Origin: Ignavibacteriales bacterium
GTDB taxonomy: Bacteria; Bacteroidota; Ignavibacteria; UBA10030
Assembly (NCBI GenBank): GCA_026390595.1
Contig: JAPLFQ010000005.1
Span: forward strand, 1-64,000
DNA: 64,000 nucleotides
Direction of reading: 5' to 3'
A program made the position numbers and the translations under genes. Positions 60,039 to 64,000 of the stretch are shown in pieces (position 1 is the first letter of the stretch; the number at the start of each line of letters is the position of its first letter). The notes under the pieces were generated by a model. It did not search any database, had not been told where the DNA came from, and worked only from the letters and a program-made list of their open reading frames with translations.

Positions 60039-60104
60039 AGGTTGTCAACACTTCAAGAAAAGGTTGAGAAATTTCGTTCCAAAATCAATTTTGAGCCAAC
60101 GGGG

Positions 60105-60125
60105 TGTGGATAACTCTGTGGATAG
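60105..60125. promoter_or_regulatory. Pair of DnaA-box-like sites
   Basis: TGTGGATAA (60105-60113) is a perfect reverse-complement DnaA box and TGTGGATAG (60117-60125) differs by one base. They are in the same orientation, 12 bases apart, in the divergent promoter region of the NFACT and yicC genes. DnaA binding is possible but unproven. Confidence 0.4.
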
Positions 60126-60264
60126 CATGTTCTGAACTTTGTCTTGCCCGCCCTTCAAAATTTCCGTAAATTTGATTGAATTGGACTGAACCTTTAGAGG
60201 AAAACGCAGGCAAAGGCAGCGTGCCCCTGCGCATTGGACTTTTCTTTATACTCGGGATGGACCA

Positions 60265-61146
60265 TTGATTGCCAGCATGACAGGATTTGGCCGAGCAGAA
60301 GTTGCCCGGCAGGGAATTACTGCAACAGTTGAAGTACGCGCTGTCAACAGCCGCTACCTGGACGTGACAACCCGCCTTCCCCGCCTGCTATCTCAACGGG
60401 AGAAGGACGTCAAGGAAATCGTCCGCTCATGCGTCAATCGCGGAAGCCTGGTGATTTCCGTTTCGGTTGAGCAGGATTCAGGCGGTACTGCGCCGATCTC
60501 CGTAAACAAAGTGGCTGCGAAGGCGTATATCAAGCTTCTTAACGACCTTCGCAAAGCTGCGAAGATCAAGGAAAAAGTCCGGTTGGAGCATTTGTTGAAA
60601 TTCTCCGAGGTTTTTGAGGCTCCTAAGGATGAGCAAACGGACGAACAGGAATGGAAGCTGGTGGAAGAAGCTCTTCGAAGCGCCCTCGATGGGTTCAACA
60701 CGATGCGCCGCAACGAAGGGGGCGAGCTGGCCAAGGATCTTCAACGCCGGACTCATTGGTTAAGCGACACAGTCGAAAAAGTCGAGCAGTTGTCACGCCT
60801 GAGGATACCGGAAGAGCGCAAGCGCCTCCATGAGCGCATCGCTCAATTGGTCGATGACAAATCCATTGTTGACCAGAATCGCCTCGAACTCGAGATCACC
60901 CTCCTGGCAGACAAGCTTGATGTTACAGAAGAATGCGTTCGCTTCCGGAGTCATACGAAATTCTTCCTCGACACGATCGCAAACAGCGACTCCGCCGGTC
61001 GAAAGCTGAATTTCCTCGTACAGGAAATCAACCGCGAGACGAACACCATCGGCTCAAAGACAAACGACTCCGAGATCGCGCATCTGGTCGTCCAGATGAA
61101 GGAAGAGTTGGAAAAGATCCGTGAGCAGCTGCAGAATATTGAGTGA
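60265..61146 (+). CDS. yicC: YicC-family endoribonuclease
   Basis: A 293-residue protein. The TTG at 60265 gives MIASMTGFGRAEV, which agrees with the usual family start; the ATG at 60277 is the alternative. N-terminal YicC domain (VRAVNSRYLDVTTRLPRLL) and the C-terminal DUF1732 domain (LEITLLADKLDVTEECVRFRSHTKFF, GRKLNFLVQEINRETNTIGSK) are complete. YicC proteins cleave RNA and are usually encoded next to gmk and rpoZ, as here. Confidence 0.9.
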   Translation: MIASMTGFGRAEVARQGITATVEVRAVNSRYLDVTTRLPRLLSQREKDVKEIVRSCVNRGSLVISVSVEQDSGGTAPISVNKVAAKAYIKLLNDLRKAAKIKEKVRLEHLLKFSEVFEAPKDEQTDEQEWKLVEEALRSALDGFNTMRRNEGGELAKDLQRRTHWLSDTVEKVEQLSRLRIPEERKRLHERIAQLVDDKSIVDQNRLELEITLLADKLDVTEECVRFRSHTKFFLDTIANSDSAGRKLNFLVQEINRETNTIGSKTNDSEIAHLVVQMKEELEKIREQLQNIE

Positions 61147-61201
61147 AGACGCGAACAAGAAACTCTGGCTCATTGGCTCCATGGTTCGCAAACCACTTGC
61201 C

Positions 61202-61231
61202 GGTTAACCAATCACCAATTAACCAATCACC
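61202..61231 (+). repeat. 30-bp dispersed repeat, copy 2
   Basis: This stretch between yicC and gmk holds two TTAACCAATCACC units and matches the reverse complement of 49560-49589 at 29 of 30 positions. It is just upstream of the gmk start and may affect its translation. Confidence 0.6.
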
Positions 61232-61238
61232 GTTCTTG

Positions 61239-61817
61239 ATGTCCAGAGGTAAACTTATCGTTGTCTCTGCTCCAAGCGGCGCAGGGAAAACGACCATCGT
61301 AAGAGCCCTTCTGGCGAAGTATCCTTCGATGTTGTTCTCCGTTTCCGCCACCACGCGGCCAAAGCGGGAGATCGAAGTCGACGGACGGGATTATTTTTTC
61401 TTGCCGCGCCAGGATTTTGAGCGACGCATCGCGGCGGGCGAGCTTGTGGAGTTCGAAGAAATCTACGGAAACTTGTACGGAACGCTGAAGGCCGAGGTCG
61501 ATAAGGCTCTGACCAGCGGCAGGACGATGCTGTTCGACATCGATGTAAAAGGCGGGTTGTCGATCAAGCGGATGTACCCTCACGATGCGGTCATTATTTT
61601 CATTCGCCCCCCCAGCATTGAGGTACTGCGGGACCGCTTGCTTAACCGAAAGACCGAAGACGAGGCGACATTCAAACGGCGTATGGACCGGGTCGCCATG
61701 GAACTCGGTATGGCTTCACAATTTGATTTTCAGGTTGTGAACGATAACCTGGAGCGAGCCATCGCCGACGTCGATTCGCTCGTCGTCGAACATACCACGG
61801 AAGCGCAACGAGTATAA
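61239..61817 (+). CDS. gmk: Guanylate kinase
   Basis: A 192-residue kinase. The start is the ATG at 61239 (MSRGKLIVVSAPSGAGKTT), since the longer frame back to 61143 runs through the repeat. P-loop SAPSGAGKTT, GMP-binding SVSATTRPKREIEVDGRDYFF (as two parts), EFEEIYGNLYGT and the lid region RLLNRKTEDEATFKRRM are all present. It phosphorylates GMP/dGMP in the cytoplasm. No clear Shine-Dalgarno is visible. Confidence 0.94.
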   Translation: MSRGKLIVVSAPSGAGKTTIVRALLAKYPSMLFSVSATTRPKREIEVDGRDYFFLPRQDFERRIAAGELVEFEEIYGNLYGTLKAEVDKALTSGRTMLFDIDVKGGLSIKRMYPHDAVIIFIRPPSIEVLRDRLLNRKTEDEATFKRRMDRVAMELGMASQFDFQVVNDNLERAIADVDSLVVEHTTEAQRV

Positions 61818-61856
61818 CAATCATGTTCCATCAACACCTATAAGGAGTACCGCACT

Positions 61857-62204
61857 GTGCCTGTTAAACCAGTAGAGATAGAAGATTTTTCCCTGGCTGC
61901 AACGGACGTGTACGAAGCGATTGTCATCGCATCGAAGCGTGCGCGCCAGATTCACCAGGACATCAAGATCGAGCTCAATCAGCGGATTGAAACCCTGAAT
62001 CAGCTCACGAATACACCTGAGACTGAGGAAGAGACCGATATTACGGCGAATCCGGATCAGTTGAGGATCAGCCTGGAGTTTGAAAAACGCGCGAAGCCAA
62101 CCGACACGGCAACGCAGGAAGTCATCGCCAGGAAGGTCAAGTATCGTTACAAGGTAACGGAAGTACCCGAAGTGAAACCGGAAGAACCAGAACCTGAGGC
62201 CTGA
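61857..62204 (+). CDS. rpoZ: DNA-directed RNA polymerase omega subunit
   Basis: A 115-residue protein starting at a GTG (61857) after AAGGAG. The omega core is visible: DVYEAIVIASKRARQIHQD in the first half. The C-terminus is extended and acidic (VKPEEPEPEA). It supports RNA polymerase assembly. The order gmk-rpoZ-coaBC is conserved in many bacteria. Confidence 0.9.
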   Translation: MPVKPVEIEDFSLAATDVYEAIVIASKRARQIHQDIKIELNQRIETLNQLTNTPETEEETDITANPDQLRISLEFEKRAKPTDTATQEVIARKVKYRYKVTEVPEVKPEEPEPEA

Positions 62205-62212
62205 GGTACTGC

Positions 62213-63427
62213 GTGCTTCGCGGTAAACACATATTGGTCGGCGTCACGGGAGGTATTGCGGCATACAAGATCTGCTACCTCGTGCGCGATCTCCGCAAGG
62301 CCGGGGCCGATGTGCAGGTGGTCATGACCGAGGCCGCGGCCAAATTCGTGACCCCCCTGACCTTTTCTGCCCTGTCTGGGCACGATGTCGTCAGTGATCT
62401 CTGGACTCATCACCAGTCGACGGGTTCGGACATCGGAACACAGCATATCGCCCTTGCCAACTGGGCGGACGCGTTTGTGATTGCCCCCGCGTCGGCAAAC
62501 ACCATTGCCAAGCTAACCTACGGTCTTTCGGACAATCTCCTGACAATTGTTGCACTCGCCAGCCGCTGCCCTATTGTTCTTGCACCGACGATGGATGCCG
62601 ACATGTACCTCAACCCCGTAACTCAGCAGAATGTCTCCAAGCTGCAGGAGAGAGGGTACATTGTTGTACCACCCGATGAAGGAGAGCTTGCCAGCGGACT
62701 GAAAGGCCCCGGCCGGCTCCCCGAAATCCAGATCATCATTGAAACGATCGAGCGTATGGTGGGCTCGTCGACCCAGGATCTCAAAGGAAAGAACATCCTC
62801 GTTACTGCCGGCCCCACGTATGAAGCCATTGACCCGGTTCGTTTCATCGGCAACCGGTCGTCCGGCAAGATGGGATTCGCCCTTGCGAACGCTGCCGCGA
62901 TGCGCGGAGCACATGTCACACTTGTCTCGGGACCCGTAAAGCTCGAGACGCCCCGCAACGTGACACGCGTCGATGTCGAATCCGCCGCGCAGATGCACGA
63001 AGCCGTCACCACGCACGCCCAGGACGTTGACGCGGTGATCATGGCCGCGGCAGTTGCGGACTTCACACCCCAGGCGGCCTCCAAGAACAAGATCAAGAAG
63101 GGCGCGGCGAAGAAAGAATTTTCCATGGATCTCACCGGCACTCCCGACATTCTCCTCTCCCTCGGTCAGAAAAAGAAGAAGGGGACTCTCCTCGTAGGGT
63201 TTGCGCTTGAAACGCAGGACGAACTCCGCAACGCACAGGAGAAACTACGAAGGAAGAATCTCGACTTCATCGTCCTGAATTCCTTGAAGGACAAAGGAGC
63301 GGGGTTTTCGGGCGACACCAACGTTGTGACGATTGTGGATAGGAAGGGTAGGGTAGAGAAGCTGCCGCTGATGTCGAAGTTCGATGTCGCAAACCAGATT
63401 TTGAACCGCGTACGAACATTACTGTAG
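62213..63427 (+). CDS. coaBC: Phosphopantothenoylcysteine decarboxylase/synthetase
   Basis: A 404-residue bifunctional enzyme of coenzyme A synthesis, starting at a GTG after TGAGGT. CoaC domain (1-185): LVGVTGGIAAYK, ASANTIAKLTYGLSDNLL, APTMDADMY and GELASGLKGPGRL. In the last motif a serine stands where the E. coli enzyme has its catalytic cysteine (ACG); similar ASG forms occur in related phyla. CoaB domain (about 195-404): GPTYEAIDPVRFIGNRSSGKM and AAVADFTP. It ligates cysteine to phosphopantothenate and decarboxylates the product. Confidence 0.94.
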   Translation: MLRGKHILVGVTGGIAAYKICYLVRDLRKAGADVQVVMTEAAAKFVTPLTFSALSGHDVVSDLWTHHQSTGSDIGTQHIALANWADAFVIAPASANTIAKLTYGLSDNLLTIVALASRCPIVLAPTMDADMYLNPVTQQNVSKLQERGYIVVPPDEGELASGLKGPGRLPEIQIIIETIERMVGSSTQDLKGKNILVTAGPTYEAIDPVRFIGNRSSGKMGFALANAAAMRGAHVTLVSGPVKLETPRNVTRVDVESAAQMHEAVTTHAQDVDAVIMAAAVADFTPQAASKNKIKKGAAKKEFSMDLTGTPDILLSLGQKKKKGTLLVGFALETQDELRNAQEKLRRKNLDFIVLNSLKDKGAGFSGDTNVVTIVDRKGRVEKLPLMSKFDVANQILNRVRTLL

Positions 63428-63521
63428 TCCGCAACGGGATGTCGACCCACACCGCTCGTTGTCCGGAAGCGGAAGAAGGCCTCATCCATTTTTTTTGCCT
63501 TACCTTCAGACCGTCCGCCCT

Positions 63522-64000
63522 ATGTCACACGCCAACACCGAACTGACCAAACTGTTGAGCGATATTCAGAAAGCGCTTGTCCAGGAACAGGAATTGTTCG
63601 GCAACACCCTGTACACGAATCCGGAACCCCCACCCCTAACACAGGCAGGAGATGGTATGCCATCACGCAAGAAGGTTGTCCACGTCGCAAATGGTTTCGA
63701 CCTGTTTGGCGGTGCACCTGCTCCGCAAGCCATGGAGGAGAAGCTCCCGGATTTTCCGGCTGAACCGTGGATCGCCGCGCAAGACGTGAGCAGCCTCAAC
63801 GCCCAGATATGCACGTGCATGAAATGCGCCTTGGGGAGCACACGGATCAAGTTCGTGTTCGGCGTGGGAAATCCAAATGCAGATATCGTGTTCGTTGGCG
63901 AGGCGCCAGGTGCTGATGAAGACGCGCAGGGAGAGCCGTTCGTCGGCCGTGCGGGACAACTTCTTAACAAGATTCTGGAGGCTATCCATTTCAAACGGGA
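63522..64000 (+). CDS. Family 4 uracil-DNA glycosylase, partial (3' end cut by window)
   Basis: The frame from the ATG at 63522 stays open for 159 codons to the window edge. After a variable N-terminal 90 residues it shows the Fe-S-type uracil-DNA glycosylase features: [12 protein letters not shown] (first cluster cysteines), [23 protein letters not shown] and [16 protein letters not shown]. Family 4 enzymes remove uracil from DNA and carry a 4Fe-4S cluster. The remaining cysteines and HPS motif lie outside the window. Confidence 0.9.
   Translation, partial: MSHANTELTKLLSDIQKALVQEQELFGNTLYTNPEPPPLTQAGDGMPSRKKVVHVANGFDLFGGAPAPQAMEEKLPDFPAEPWIAAQDVSSLNAQICTCMKCALGSTRIKFVFGVGNPNADIVFVGEAPGADEDAQGEPFVGRAGQLLNKILEAIHFKR

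Noticed and set aside
60039-60264. Replication origin because of DnaA boxes
   Set aside because: Only two boxes, no replication genes nearby and no cluster of repeats; kept as a low-interest regulatory observation.

Overview
The window looks like chromosomal DNA of a Gram-negative, T9SS-bearing member of the Bacteroidota/Ignavibacteriota/Chlorobi group. The main reason is a secreted protein at 3.5-4.6 kb that ends in a type IX secretion sorting domain of the NYPNPFNP type. A TonB receptor with a carboxypeptidase-like N-terminal domain, several outer-membrane barrels, mid GC content and closely packed ATGA-overlapping operons agree with this. The lineage is inferred from gene content, not from an rRNA. 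No rRNA, tRNA, CRISPR array, insertion sequence or phage gene was seen.

0-5 kb: a leftward, ArsR-controlled metal/metalloid operon (two small CxxC redox proteins, an ArsP_1-type permease, an exported thioredoxin, CcdA), then a MarR regulator with a haem- and Cys-containing exported protein. 5.3-8.8 kb: the most unusual locus, four same-strand genes comprising an ArsM-like methyltransferase, a 31-residue Cys-containing peptide with a perfect Shine-Dalgarno, a radical SAM/SPASM maturase and a thioredoxin-thioredoxin reductase fusion. It looks like an undescribed peptide-modification (RiPP-like) system. 8.8-17.4 kb: membrane proteins, an NtrC-type sigma-54 activator and its likely histidine kinase. 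Two sigma-54 promoters here each carry a tandem pair of palindromes spaced exactly 22 bp, which defines a probable local regulon of secreted proteins.

17.4-23.8 kb: TonB receptor, LolD/MacB-like ATPase, FtsX-like permease, LolA-like periplasmic protein and outer-membrane protein. 23.8-26 kb: TlpA-like thioredoxin, an atypical thioredoxin and its reductase. 26-31.4 kb: a Cys-rich MerR regulator, an octahaem tetrathionate-reductase-family cytochrome, cytochrome b, two YeeE/YedE transporters (one fused to an inactive rhodanese) and a methyltransferase. 31.4-36 kb: a second metal/metalloid operon (DUF134, ArsP_2 exporter, thioesterase, peroxiredoxin, NifX-like, CGGC protein, Asp/Glu racemase-like). 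Its promoter carries nearly the same palindrome as the ArsR operon 28 kb away, so the two exporters probably share a regulator.

36-46 kb: a beta-helix protein, a flavin-binding protein, a ribose-type ABC importer with two tandem binding lipoproteins, and two uroporphyrinogen-decarboxylase-like methyltransferases. 46-52 kb: SPFH/NfeD pair, TrpB2 preceded by a near-leaderless Trp-Trp-Trp leader peptide and attenuator, TMEM175-like channel, M48 protease. 52-64 kb: S9 peptidase, a PLP sulfur-amino-acid enzyme, ECF sigma/anti-sigma pair with an in-frame minisatellite, and a housekeeping block (NFACT, YicC, Gmk, RpoZ, CoaBC, family-4 uracil-DNA glycosylase cut by the window edge).
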